Below, in pieces: positions 1 to 10,514 of a stretch of 64,000 nt of DNA. The notes below the pieces were generated by a model, which saw only the letters and a list, made by a program, of their open reading frames with translations, ran no database searches and had not been told where the DNA came from. Every line of letters starts with the position of its first letter. Position 1 is the stretch's first letter. Both the position numbers and the translations under genes were made by a program. Origin of the DNA: Ctenosaura bakeri (Eukaryota > Chordata > Lepidosauria > Squamata > Iguanidae); NCBI GenBank assembly GCA_948474755.1, contig CAOLHI010002525.1, positions 62,001-126,000 on the forward strand, given 5' to 3'.

Positions 1-402
1 CTCTTCTTGTTCTTTTGCTAATATTTTATATATTTCACTTGTAATACCTTTTAGTATTTCATTTTCTTGCATATTTTCTCTTTGAATAATAATTTGTTCA
101 AATTTAGTATATTCTTTAAAATCCTTAACATATCTTTTCATACTCTTTGTCCATTGCTCTAATTGTATATAATTAAACCAGGATATTTTAGTTTCCTGCA
201 ATCTCTCTTTCATTCTATCTTTATTTATCATTATTTTCATCCATTCTTTTAATCTATAATTTTTTTGTTTTTTTATTTCTTTCTCTATTATTTCTCTTAA
301 ATTTATTGGAAATTTTTCCATCATCACTATCGGAGTTAATATTGATATATTCGGTATTAATTTTCTTTTAATTTTTTTCCATATTTCTATTATATTTTTT
401 AT
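1..402 (-). pseudogene. L1-type LINE ORF2 fragment, open through the left window edge
   Basis: Read on the minus strand, positions 402 to 1 translate as 134 codons without a stop and run off the window. The peptide is lysine- and isoleucine-rich, has a tryptophan-rich stretch (residues about 8 and 40-60), and ends near the window edge in a block that includes EIYKILAKEQEE. This resembles the region after the reverse transcriptase core of L1 ORF2, where an 'IYKIL' block is conserved. ORF2 is the endonuclease/reverse transcriptase that copies the element into the genome. Homology stops at about 402 against a Tigger-like end, so the copy is 5' truncated. Whether the reading frame stays open to the element's 3' end lies outside the window. 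The L1 assignment is by motif memory; another L1-like clade (Tx1) is possible. Confidence 0.75.
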
Positions 403-480
403 GGGGCTCCGTGTCATCCGACATTTCAGTTATCTGACCCTGTGCCCACCAGTTTAGGTCAGATAACCAGGACTCTACTG
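403..480 (-). mobile_element. Tigger/pogo-like transposon terminal remnant
   Basis: The right end reads, on the minus strand, CAGTAGAGTCCTGGTTATC, which is the terminus style of Tigger (TcMar) elements, and it is followed by TA at 481-482 as expected for TA duplications. Inside it, an 11-bp inverted repeat (GTTATCTGACC, with its complement ending near 467) brackets 15 bases. The left part is cut off by the L1 fragment. Only one end remains, so this is a relic. Confidence 0.5.
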
Positions 481-483
481 TAC

Positions 484-747
484 TTCAACATCAGTAGAGA
501 ACACAGATTGGATTGGAAAATATGGGGATAAGTTACAGGTACTGGAATAGTCCGGTTGCTATGGAGATGAGGCCTAACAGCAAGGAGGAGGACTGTATAT
601 TCCCTCAGGAACCCAACCTCTGTATGTTATTCTGAATACAGATTGCATTGGGAAATATGGGGGAAAGTTACAGGTACTGGAGAAGACAGTTGGGTCAGTT
701 CTTAAAAGGAAAATAAAATCCTGGGCAACGCTGGGTAAATACACTAG
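484..747 (+). mobile_element. Helitron-like non-autonomous element, copy 1
   Basis: The 3' end has a short GC hairpin (CCTGGGCAACGCTGGG), then a spacer and CTAG at 744-747 followed by T. This is the canonical Helitron 3' terminus (hairpin, then CTRR, inserted before T). The body contains two imperfect tandem units of about 134 bp starting near 498 and 632, each with 'ACAGATTG...ATTGG.AAATATGGGG...AGTTACAGGTACTGG'. A second copy with the same ends lies at 37905-38274. No Rep/helicase coding sequence is present. The 5' TC end is not securely placed. Confidence 0.55.
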
Positions 748-1155
748 TTAATAATTAAAAGAATTACACCATTCACATTTTTCTACTTGAAACAGTTTTG
801 TTGTTGCTGCTGTTGTTAAAATGCATGATATGAAATAAATAGCCAAATATATATTTGATTGACTTGCTTATTTTCCCTATTTTATCAAAATATATAGTTG
901 GTATAACTTGGTTAAGTGATATAATTATTTTGCATTTCATAAATCATTCCAGAGGTGAGTTAATGCACTCGGTTCTGATCTCCTAACTAACAGTAGGATT
1001 GTAGTGAAGATTCTAAAAACTGATGCTGCATGAATTGCTGTGCAGCCAATTTGCTGCTCAAGCCAGATCCAGGAGCTAATGGTGGCATGGGCATGTGGTC
1101 AGTGGCATAGCCTCCTCCGCCTTCCCAGCAGTCCATCGCCAGCATGGGAGGGCCC
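748..1155. other. Unclassified flank left of the first solo LTR
   Basis: The left half is AT-rich with no recognised repeat. From about 1030 the DNA becomes GC-richer, and it continues beyond the LTR at 2125, so the LTR interrupted a pre-existing sequence of unknown type. Confidence 0.4.
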
Positions 1156-1588
1156 TGTTACTGTGGTTCAGGCCTACCCGGAGATAGCACTTGATATCGT
1201 TTTGATATCAAACCATTCGGCTTTCTGCTGCTGCCCCGCTCCACGTGTTTGCAAGGCCTCCGTACAAGCAAGTAAACAGGTGAGGCTGATAATTGCTGGA
1301 CATTCCATTCCCCACCTAGGTAGGCCGAACTGAGCCAGTTCGTTGCTTCAGGGACCTCTCCGGCAAACACCCTTTTGCTTATGCGCAATACTAACAAAGG
1401 CGCCCTGCCCTGAGCAGGTAACCTTACAAAGATGTACTAAGCGCTCCGCATTTACATACTGGCTACACTATTGTTGATTCGGCTTTAAGCCAATCATGCT
1501 AAACTTTGACCTTTCCAAAGTTTTGTCCCGCTTCTAAATCGCATTGTTCTCACCAAGTAAGGTATGGCCTGCAGTCACAATTAACCCT

Positions 1589-1595
1589 ATATAAA
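1589..1595 (+). promoter_or_regulatory. LTR TATA box
   Basis: TATATAA sits about 330 bp upstream of the AATAAA signal. The same box is present in the other three LTR copies (5171-5178 on plus; TATAAAA at 11186-11193 and 14133-14143 on minus). Confidence 0.7.
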
Positions 1596-1921
1596 CCCCC
1601 AATTCTGAGATCACCTTGGATCACTCCCGAGTTCCAGACCACCTTGCTGCTGCTTTGCCTGGCGAGCCTTCCCCTCAGTTGCGGTAACTGAGCCCGCTCA
1701 ACCCTGGATCGCTCCGGACTTCCATCCCGCCTTGCTGCTGCTTTGTCTGGTGAGCTCCCCTCAGCAAATCGCGCTGAGCTTCTTCACTGTACCCCAACAT
1801 CGCTCTCAAACTACAGGACTACAAGACAGGTGTTGTATCACCCATTTCCCTCTGAAAATACCTATTTCCAATTCTTTAGTTAGCTGTGTGATTGTGTTGT
1901 CTTTAATGTTTGTTTGTATTC

Positions 1922-1927
1922 AATAAA
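1922..1927 (+). terminator. LTR polyadenylation signal
   Basis: AATAAA within CAATAAAAC. It is conserved in the sister LTRs at 5429-5434 (+), 10955-10960 (-) and 13880-13885 (-), which fixes the R region. Confidence 0.65.
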
Positions 1928-2138
1928 ACATCGTTTTTACTATTTTAAACAGTCTGACTGCTTGACTGACCTGACCCCGTAGACGCTGGGTTGCAAGATC
2001 CTGCTAAGTTACCCTGCCTCTCACTAGCTTTAGTGAGTGCTCCAGTTAATTTTCCCCAAAGTTGTGTTAGTGTGTTTTGGTTATTTGGGTGCCCCTCCCA
2101 GAACCTCCAGAGAACAGGGTAACAGCCCCCTTTTAGCT

Positions 2139-2185
2139 GGCAGCCAATGATTTGGAACCAGGGAGGGTTGAAATCATTGGCTGCC
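2139..2185. repeat. Perfect 15-bp inverted repeat (hairpin)
   Basis: Arms 2139-2153 (GGCAGCCAATGATTT) and 2171-2185 are perfectly complementary around a 17-base loop. The hairpin starts 15 bp after the LTR 3' end and belongs to the host or older-repeat DNA into which the LTR inserted. Each arm includes a CCAAT/ATTGG pentamer. Confidence 0.8.
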
Positions 2186-2676
2186 TCTATCTGGGCAGCT
2201 GTGAGCCACAGTTTTCTATCCAATCTGGGTAGAGCATTCTTAACCTGAGCTCCTTGCAGCCGGAGCTCAGTCTTTTTGGAGCGGCACTCCTCCCTCCTTC
2301 TACTTGGCAGCTGCTATTTTGGGGACCGGTTAGTGGGCAGTTCCTTCCTCAGCTGTCACAACTTGTGGGTGTTGGCATCAGTCCCAGATCTGGGATAGTG
2401 GTTTATCCAGGCTGGGTCATGGAAATCCAGGGGGGGCATCAGGAATTCAGGGTTGGAGGGGTGTGTGCACTGGGTGGCACGTGCATGCATCCACTGCATT
2501 CCTTGGTGGTCAGGTAGCCTCTTCACCTGAAACCAAGCTGACCCAGGCCTGGTGGAATTTCAGGGTTCATTGGCCAACAGGTGGGTTGGCTGATGCCTGG
2601 ATCTGGACCCATGTGCAGGTGAACCCTGTCACATCTGTAGCCACTAAAGTTGTGGCCAATTTTTTCTCAACATCTT

Positions 2677-2710
2677 TGTGTGTGTGTGAGTGCGCGCGCG
2701 TGTGTGTGCA
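2677..2710. repeat. (TG)n/(CG)n microsatellite
   Basis: An alternating purine-pyrimidine run of TG and CG steps, a potential Z-DNA former. Confidence 0.85.
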
Positions 2711-3732
2711 TGCACCTGCCAACAGTTGCAGTTAGAGGCAGTTTTAAAGTTGCATTTCCCTGAAGAAGACCATCAGATATTACTAGGTTGAAATGTGTTG
2801 GGCTAATTGGAAGAAGAAAATCATTTTTTAAAACACTTGATGCACCCAACCCATAGTGATGCACAAAGCATCATCTTTAGCTTTCTGGGCCTATCTGTCA
2901 CTATCTGTGTTGCATCTGTTTTTAGAAATGGGGTCTCTTTTATCTTACTCTTACATCTTGTCTCAGAGATTACTAAAAGAGGAGGGACTATATGAGATGT
3001 CAGGAAAGGATGGTATGTGACAAACTAATTCTTCTAAATGGGATCTACTTGGAACCATTTCCAGTTTGAGAGGGAAAGTTGCTCTTGAATTAGCCACATC
3101 ATCACAAGACAAGAAATTCTCCAGAGGCCATGGCCATTTTGATGATCAAACAGGTCCTATGAAAGAGGAGGCTAGCCAGACTACAATTTCATCAGGGCTG
3201 TGATTCTTATGCAATAATAAAACCCCAAGATTTTATTAATTCATCTGCTTTGGTTGCTGAGGAGATGATATTAAAGCACCACCATTAATTCATCATTTTA
3301 CCTACTAATATATTACTGTCTAGAGGGATTCATTGTTTCACTCCTCAAAGTGAATTAGCCTGTGGCATATTGTAAAGGCTTCTGCCCAATTAAATCAGTC
3401 CAAGGTCATCCAGAGCCAGTGGCACAGCAAAAATACAGTCATTCAGTGGGATAAGAGATGTGCCATTTTATTCTTCCTACTTTGTTAATAAAGCAGACTG
3501 AACTATGAAAAGTGAAAATATGCTACTCCCACAAAAACAGTTATCACTGAAGTAGCCCAAACATCCAAAATAATAAATATAGTAATCTGTTCTTTCATTA
3601 TCCATCTCATTGAGAAAGATACTTCTTAACAAAATTCTCAAAGGCAGAAAATAGATACAATCATTAAATTTACAAGTTGCAATAAATGATCTCCATTTCC
3701 TGGAGTTTTTAAAAATTGAAATAGTGAAGCTG

Positions 3733-3800
3733 GAGTGTGTATATTGTGTGTGTGTGTGTGTGTACATATACACACACGTGAACATACACACACACACACA
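3733..3800. repeat. Back-to-back (TG)n and (AC)n microsatellite
   Basis: A TG run is followed by a TACATATA centre and an AC run, so the two halves are complementary and can fold back on themselves. Confidence 0.85.
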
Positions 3801-4683
3801 GATATATTGTATTCAGATATATTCAGAAGTTGTAAGTTGCATTTCCATGATATAAAGACAGGAGAGTATTAGAATTAACAAAATCTATCATTTTCACTTT
3901 GTCAGTCCTTCAGATACTATCTTGTGAATATGCCCCACTGAGCACAGTAGAAGTTTATCTCAATAAAAATCCACAGATCTTTTAAGGACGTGTCATGACT
4001 TCCACTGGTGCATTTTCTTTAAACTGGACTTAGTTGGGTGTTAATCAGGTTCATAAAAGTTCTCCTCAAAAGTTAGATCAGCACAGTACATTCTGTGTGA
4101 CTAGTTTTCCCCATATCCAAGTAAACTGTTTACATATTGAAATCAATATATTCAGCTTCAGGGCTTCATGCTATTTTTGATTATGAGCATGAGTCTCTCT
4201 GTGTGTGGGTATGTGGTGGGTGCAGGAGGGGGTCAAACCTTTAACCCTTAACCAGTATTTGAATTTCATCTAAGTAATCTACCCAAGAAGATTCAGTTTT
4301 GTGTATCTAGTTTCCAAATACACTGTGGAGGCCTCCAAAATGGATTTTCAAGGCATACTTTTTTCCGCTAAACTTCATATGTGATGCCTGTGGTCTCATA
4401 AACAAGAAACTAATCAGTTTTAGTCGCTCCATAATTGAGGTGTAAACAAAGTTTATTTTTGCATGGTCAAAACATTTTCCTAAATTATTTGAAAATCTGC
4501 TTCTAAATTAAAGTGTTACCCTTGCAATGAGTATGAAAATATGACTGACTTTTAAAACTACAGGCCAGAGCAGCGTGCAAGCTGAAGGAGAAGAATCATT
4601 ATGTTTGTTTGTGTGTATGTTTGGCCTTACATTCTGACTAGCCACTGGCGTTTCGTGATTAGTAAATTCCTGAACATCAGCTA

Positions 4684-4709
4684 GGAGAGAGAGAGAGAGA
4701 GAGAGAGAG
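4684..4709. repeat. (GA)n microsatellite
   Basis: An uninterrupted GA run 35 bp before solo LTR copy 2. Confidence 0.9.
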
Positions 4710-4744
4710 GAAAAGGAAGATAGTCCAGTTGAAATGTTCAACTC

Positions 4745-5630
4745 TGTTACTTTGGCCCAGGTGAAAGCACTCGATATCATTTTTGATACCAAAAACCATT
4801 CGGCCTTCCTCTGCCACCCCACTCCATGTGTTTGCGAGGCCTCTGGACAAGCACGTAAACAGGTGCGGCCGGTAATTGTTGGACATTCCATTCTCCACCT
4901 AGGCAGGCAGAGCAGAGCCAATCTGTTGCTTCAGGGACCTCTCCTGCAAACACCTTTTTGATTAAGCGCGACACTAACAAAGGCGCCTGGTTCTGAACCG
5001 ATAGTCTTGCAAAGCCAAACTAAGCACCTTGTATTTGTATACTGGCTACACTATTGTTAAATCAGCGCTAAGCCAATCATGTTAAACTTGACCTTTACCA
5101 AAGCTTTGTCCCGCTCCAAACTCGTATTGTTCTCACCGAGTAAGGTATGGCCTGCAGTCACAATTCACCCTATATAAACCCCCTGGTTCTGAGACCACCT
5201 CGGACTGCTTGGATCACTCCTGAGTTCCATCCAGCCTTGCTGCTGCTGTGTCTGGTGAGCCGTCCCCTCAGTCCCACATACTGAGACTCCATATCCACGA
5301 ACTCTATCTTCATATCTCTTCAGGACTACAAGACAGGTGTTGTATCACCCATTTCCCCCGAAAATCCCTATTTCCAATTCTTCCATTAGCTGTGTGATTG
5401 TAGTGTCTTTATTGTTTGTTTGTCTTTCAATAAAACCTCATTTTTGTCATTTTAAAACTGTCTGACTGCTTGACTGACCTGACCCCGTAGACGCTGGGTT
5501 GCAAGATCCTGCTACATTACCCTGCGTCTCGCTAGCTTTAGTGAGTGCTCCAGCTAATTCTCCCCAAAATTGTGTTTGTGTTTTGGTTATTTGGGCGCCC
5601 CTCCCGGGACCCCCAGAGAACAGGGTAACA
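4745..5630 (+). mobile_element. Solo LTR, copy 2 (886 bp)
   Basis: The same family as 1156-2124: it starts TGTTAC, ends GTAACA, and has a perfect 4-bp duplication ACTC (4741-4744, 5631-5634). TATA lies at 5171-5178 and AATAAA at 5429-5434 on the plus strand. The segment near the start site is single-copy here, so this length is probably ancestral. No internal retroviral genes adjoin it. Confidence 0.92.
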
Positions 5631-7162
5631 ACTCCCTACCATGGGAACACCTTATGCCTCTACCCCACATAGGACAGAGAAGGAGGGAGGGATGGGCAGA
5701 TTTTGGAGCAGCAACAAACTGTAAACTGAATTGTCTCCAACTAGTAGTAGTAGAAGCAACAACAAGAATAAATAAGTGCGCTGCCTTGAATATCCTGAAG
5801 TTTGTGATTTTGTTCATTCAGAAAGCTCTACCACCAATGCAGATTACAACTACTTCACACATTATTCTGTTGGTCATTATGATGGTCAGTTCATTACTTA
5901 GCAGCCAACTGTCTGATGACACAGAAACTCACTAATCTAGAGGTACCTGTTCTGGCCTTCAGTTGGCAATCATGTAGTCTTCCATCAGTCACATGTAGCT
6001 TTATAGAACCCTCCCAGAGGTTGCATTCCATCGGCATAGCTTTCAGCAATGCAGAGTATCTCCATGCCAAGAAGAAGTAGCTGAGTAGGGCTTTGTGGTG
6101 GCAGAGGAGGATGAAGGAGAAAAGAAGAGGATAAAGTTATTGCTTCATAGAAGAAAACAATAGCACACCTTATACCAAGGATGGCTTACAGTAAAGGTTA
6201 AAGCTATGTATAGTACAGAAGTTAAGAAGTAATCAAATAAGGAATCATACTGAAAACACTACTTTAATACAGTTTAAAAAACATGTATTTATTGCCATAC
6301 TTGGACACACTTAGAATTCTGTGTATAGTTCTGGTCAATTCATATCAAAAAGGAATTTTGTAGAGCTGGACAAGTCACAAAAAAGGGCAACCTTAATTAA
6401 TAAAGGGTTCAAGGAATTCTTCTGTGAGGAAAGTTTACATCATTAATGTTTGGGTTTTTTTTTTTTTTTTTAGTTTAGGGAAAAAGGCTAGCGAGAAGGA
6501 GATATATTGTCATTGTTGCTGCCACTGCTTTGGAGTTGAGAGAGAGTGACCTGCCTGTCAGTGGGTTTCCATGGTTGAGTGAAGATTTGATTCCTGGGCA
6601 TAGAAGAGAATTTTGGAGGAGCAGGAGGAGGAGGAGGGTTTCTTTTGAAATTCAGTAAGCCTTCAAAGATAATCAGGAGGGGAAAAATGTGGCCCTCCAG
6701 TTACTGACCATTGCCTACCCCTAGTTACTACAAAGTTGAGGCTGAAAAATCTAAATTTATCTTTCATAGCTCAGACATCTAGCTTGTAGGTTTTTAGGCT
6801 CCAAGATGATTCTAAAGGCCCAGATATTGGCATCCTCTTTGGCAAGAGGGAAATTATTCCCTAGTTCTCTCATTGTAGGTTTAGCTTTTTAGAGAGATTA
6901 ACAACAGTCATAATAGTAACAATATTGGTGGTAACACAACCATTAGTAGTAGTAGTTCATGCCCTCCAACATTCACAGATGAGAACCAGGATACTTGTAG
7001 TCAAGCAACATCAGAATATAGCCAAGATGGCAAAGTGTTATTAATCAGAAAGAACAGACATGCTAGGAGAGGTTCAGCAGTTTGTTTTTGCCAGAGCCTA
7101 CTGTAAAGGGTAAGGTTCCATCCGTCTTCTCTTGTTTCCCCTGATGAGTTAATGGAGAGCAA
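5631..7162. other. Non-coding tract
   Basis: A poly-T run is at about 6451-6471. A short segment near 6690-6715 (TGGCCCTCCAGTTACTGACC) looks like the edge of an old hAT-type repeat. Nothing else is recognised. Confidence 0.35.
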
Positions 7163-7560
7163 AATCATCATCATCATCATCATCCTGCTTATCTCCCAAT
7201 AAACTCCAGACAGCTAAAAACATATTTACAAACAATACAGATTTAAAACTGTACAAAACCTTGATAAAAATAAAAATATAAATTATTTTAAAAGCAATTA
7301 ACAACATTAAACATTAAAAACACTACTTTACAATTAATTAAAAAAACCCTATACAGCCCATAAAATAGAACAACACATTATTAAAAGCCCATCTCATTCA
7401 ATATCTAAAAGTCAGGTGGTTCAATAATGTTTTCCGTTGTCAACAGAAGGAGAACAAGGAGGGAGCCATCTGGGCCTCACTAGGGAGGGATTTCCAGAGA
7501 CAAAGAGCAGATACCAAGAAGGCCCTCTCCCTTTTGCACTCTGAACTCAGTTTGCACCAA
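7160..7560 (-). mobile_element. L2-like LINE 3'-UTR relic
   Basis: This opens with an (ATC)n run (7163-7184) and a long A-rich block, then 'GGGCCTCACTAGGGAGGGATTTCCAGAG' style sequence. The same order (A-rich block, then an attCCAGAG/attCCACAC motif) occurs at 16265-17190 and 22850-23345, so this is one dispersed family with its 3' end to the left. The L2 assignment is inferred from memory of squamate repeats. Confidence 0.4.
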
Positions 7561-7625
7561 CTGAAGGAAGCTGAGGACAAAAGGGCGAAAGTGGGAGGAA
7601 GAGACAGAATCTGGGACATTTGAAA
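7526..7625 (-). repeat. Unclassified dispersed repeat shared with 26039-26150
   Basis: On the minus strand, 'GTCCTCAGCTTCCTTCAGTT' and flanks match the plus strand around 26070-26110 (GTCTTCAGCATACTTCAGTT). The local reading frames are similar too (a motif like PFVLSFLQL versus PFVFSILQL), but neither copy is long enough to be a gene. Confidence 0.45.
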
Positions 7626-9089
7626 TATATTTGGAAAAAAAAAAAAGGATGACAGAAGATTTGTCCTTGCTATATTGAGACATTTGGAGGGTACGGTAGT
7701 TTTAAACTTCTAAGGGCTCAAGGTATTTTATGAAAAAAAGGAAATGCATACAAAATACAGTAAAATTACATCAGTTTAAAAGATCTGTTTAAATCATAAC
7801 ATGTAAAACTAAGAATTCAAATTAAAACCAACTCCATTAATTGTCTAGGTGTCTATAAAAGTGTGACAATATAAGAAGTTCAAAGCTGCCATTGAAAGTT
7901 AGAAAGTTTTAAAGTCTGATTTGAGACAGTCATGAAAGTCACAACTGTATGCATTATTTGTTTGTTACTCCACCTAGAAATATGTTTGAGAATACATACA
8001 CTCAATTTTTAACACATGTCCTACAGGTTTCAGCCTCCATAAATGTAATATCTACTTCATTGTTTGCATCATGCCTACTATACGCTGTTTAAAAGGATCC
8101 TTTGTCTTAGAAATTTATTTCTTCTAGCTAACATTCTTTCTGCAGAAAGCCTTTTTAGCTTTGTGATTTCAAATAATGTCTTCTGAAGTGCTTGAGGGGT
8201 AATGCAGTAAAGATCCAATAGCCAAAACCATTATGTATATGTGGTGCTTTGGCAATTGAAAATATTTTTCTTTGTTTGCTTTACTATACTATATCTGCTG
8301 TTTCTGGAAAGAAATGTAATGAAAATTGTCAGTATAAATATCATTTGCTGATAGGATGACCTCATAGAGGATTTTTGTAGAAGAGAGGTCTCTATTTGAA
8401 GGGGTGGTAGAGAGCAGCCCTCTGTTTTAATGGCTAGCCAAATAATGTCTTATTTAAATATTAGGAATTCTACAGGGAGAAAGAAACATTGGTTTTGAAT
8501 GATTAGCACCTGGACAGCACACCGAGCAGTCACTCATGAAGCTCACAGTCTTCCTTGCAACAATGAGATGTAAATATTGCTTTCTGTTTAGGAAAGAAAG
8601 GTTTCCTGGGCAGCTTTTCTCCCCTTCTCTGCCTGTAAATTTGTGCAAATGAAGTCCCTGAATGGTGTTCTCAATTTACCGGGATCACAATTTGAAGATT
8701 GTGGCAGCCAGCAAAACACAACAGTCATTGTTGTTGTGCTACCCACCCTACCCTTTTTTCCCTCCAGAAACCATTGAATTTTTGTGAACTTCAGGGATAG
8801 GGCAGGATACTAAACAAATCAGAAAATGCCAGGTATCTTGGGTGCAGGATTGAAGGAAGTCATATGTAGGCCTCACTCAGGTCCACTCCCTGGCTATTTA
8901 ATCCAGAGCCCAGGACTCCTAGCCTCAGTTTATAGGAGTGTTGGAACACTTTTTTTGCAGGGGAGGGGGTATATTAAGAAATATTTTCCCCAACTGATTA
9001 ACTTGCTTTGTAATATTTTACTTCAACATTGCTTCTTGGTGGCTGCTTTCATACTTTGGAACTAGTACCTCTCTATGAGTGCTCTCCAT
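7626..9089. other. Non-coding tract with no recognised element
   Basis: An AT-rich sequence. I see no exon, transposon terminus or tandem repeat that I can support. Confidence 0.35.
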
Positions 9090-9402
9090 CCATCAGTAAG
9101 TTAAAGTATTTTTATGTCGTCAGTGTTTAGAAACTGACTCGGACGGGCTTTTATGGTGTGCAGTGCTGTTTTAAGGATTTGTTATGTAATCTTTTAATGC
9201 ATTTTAATGTTTTTAAAAATATGTAATGTTTTAACTTTGCAATTTTTTAAAAATAATTCTTTTATTTCTCTATGTCAGTAAGCCACTTCTATACAGTTTC
9301 TATTTTTTTAAAAAAAATAATAATGTTGTTAGCCACCATGAATCCTGTTACTGGAAGAAAGGTGGGATGTAAATGTAATAAATAAATCTATAAATAAATA
9401 CT
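9090..9402 (+). mobile_element. L2-like LINE 3' end with (AATA)n tail
   Basis: A TTTTAATG-rich segment is followed by 'AGCCACCATGAATCC...GGAAGAAAGGTGGGATGTAAAT' and AATAAATAAAT. This is the 'gtaagccgcc...gggatataaat' type of tail that ends many squamate LINE copies. It is degraded, with no coding part. Confidence 0.45.
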
Positions 9403-10290
9403 CCCCTCCAGCCTAATAGAAAGGGGACTGGAAAGGGGACTGAACGGGCACCATTGAATGGGCTGGAACTTACTTCAGAGTAAGATAGAGTTGTCAGAAA
9501 AAGAATGGGACATGTGAACTAATCAGCTTTAAAAAGAGGGAAATCTATGAGCCACGTACTGCAACCACAATAGTAAAAGAATCTGTTTCTAACTAAAGCC
9601 AAAATCATTGTGTATGTGTACTCAAATTAAAGGTTTGCGAACTACAGCCATGGCAACTAAGATTTCTTTTTTGTATGTGCAGTACTTATAAGTATCAATT
9701 ACAAGGTTTGTATAAATTACAGGGATGATGAATTTTTGAATTGCTACAGTGTGTTTAAAGTGTCTGCAAGAAAGATATTAAGGAGGCTGCAAACCTGCTG
9801 TAGGAAATCTCAGACACATTTCTAGATAATTAATACAGTGTGTGGAAACTTGAAATCAACACTGAACGTGTTTCTTCTAAGCCAGTAATTTAAATCTGCT
9901 TTATAGGAACACATTAAGTTAACAGTTATTAGATAAGGAAATGTTAAGATTATTAAGATAATAAAAACAATTAGTGTCGCTCTTCTAGAAAAAGCAGGCT
10001 TTTACACTGGAAAGACTGTAGAATCAGTGAAGCAGTGTTTTTGTCAAGAGTTATAATTAGCTCATTCAGTTCTTGGATCCTTATGTATTGGGAAAAGCTT
10101 TAATGAAAAATTGGGAATAGTCAAGTAGTGCTATAACTCACAGGAAGCTCTTAATGGTTTAAAGCTGCTGTTAACTAACATGGTGATATGGGGCAGAGTC
10201 ATGCATGGGTAGAGAAAACAGAATGGATACAGAACAATTCTGGAAGGCTCAAGTGCATTTAAATAGTCAGACCTCTCTGCTATAAACCTG
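9403..10290. other. Non-coding tract with no recognised element
   Basis: An AT-rich sequence with nothing I can identify. Confidence 0.35.
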
Positions 10291-10514
10291 GAGCCTTTTT
10301 CACACTTTCTAGTTATAGCACTATGATTCTACTTTAATTTCATGGGTCCATTGTATAGAAGCCTGAGATGTGCAGTTGATGGAGTGGTATTTAGAATTTA
10401 TAGCCAGAGAGCTCTAGTGCCTCATTAAACTGTGAATCTTAGACTGCCAAAGGATGCACCATGGAATTTTAAAATGGAATCATAGTACTATAATTGTGTA
10501 GTGTGAAAAGTCCC
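10291..10514. mobile_element. Palindromic MITE, diverged copy
   Basis: The left end (GAGCCTTTTTCACAC...TATAGCACTATGATTCTACTTT) is the imperfect complement of the right end (ATGGAATCATAGTACTATAA...GTGTGAAAAGTCCC). A 3-bp CTG flanks both sides (10288-10290, 10515-10517). It belongs with the copies at 25798, 54795, 56778, 39776 and 33595. Confidence 0.65.

Larger units (their letters stand above)
1156..2124 (+). mobile_element. Solo LTR of an endogenous retrovirus, copy 1 (969 bp)
   Basis: The element starts TGTTAC and ends GTAACA, the TG...CA inverted termini of retroviral LTRs. It is flanked by the 4-bp duplication GCCC (1152-1155 and 2125-2128). A TATA box (TATATAA, 1589-1595) and a polyadenylation signal (AATAAA, 1922-1927) lie in the right order on the plus strand, giving U3, R and U5. 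A 4-bp duplication fits class I (gammaretrovirus-like) integration. No primer-binding site or internal gag/pol/env sequence follows, so the provirus was lost by LTR-LTR recombination. This copy is about 83 bp longer than copies 2 and 4 because a segment near the transcription start is duplicated (1618-1678 and 1704-1763). Short open frames inside it are not genes. Confidence 0.9.
2186..4740. other. Non-coding tract, mostly unclassified
   Basis: This holds simple repeats at 2677-2710, 3733-3800 and 4684-4709. A segment at about 2757-2806 (CCCTGAAGAAGACC ... GAAATGTGTTGGGC) resembles a widespread vertebrate repeat motif. No exon or recognised element is seen in the rest. Confidence 0.4.

Noticed and set aside
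1158..1397. Open frames inside the solo LTRs (also near 4777-4980, 14302-14531, 10749-10991)
   Set aside because: They recur because the LTR sequence recurs, lie in U3/R/U5, and change frame between copies. LTRs of this type encode no protein here.
2757..2806. CCCTGAAGAAGACC...GAAATGTGTTGGGC, similar to a repeat motif seen in many vertebrates
   Set aside because: Only about 50 bp is recognisable and I cannot place it in a named element, so it is mentioned but not annotated.
3477..3797. 106-codon minus-strand frame
   Set aside because: Its start is translated (AC)n microsatellite and the rest is AT-driven Ile/Tyr/Phe/Lys composition without splice support.
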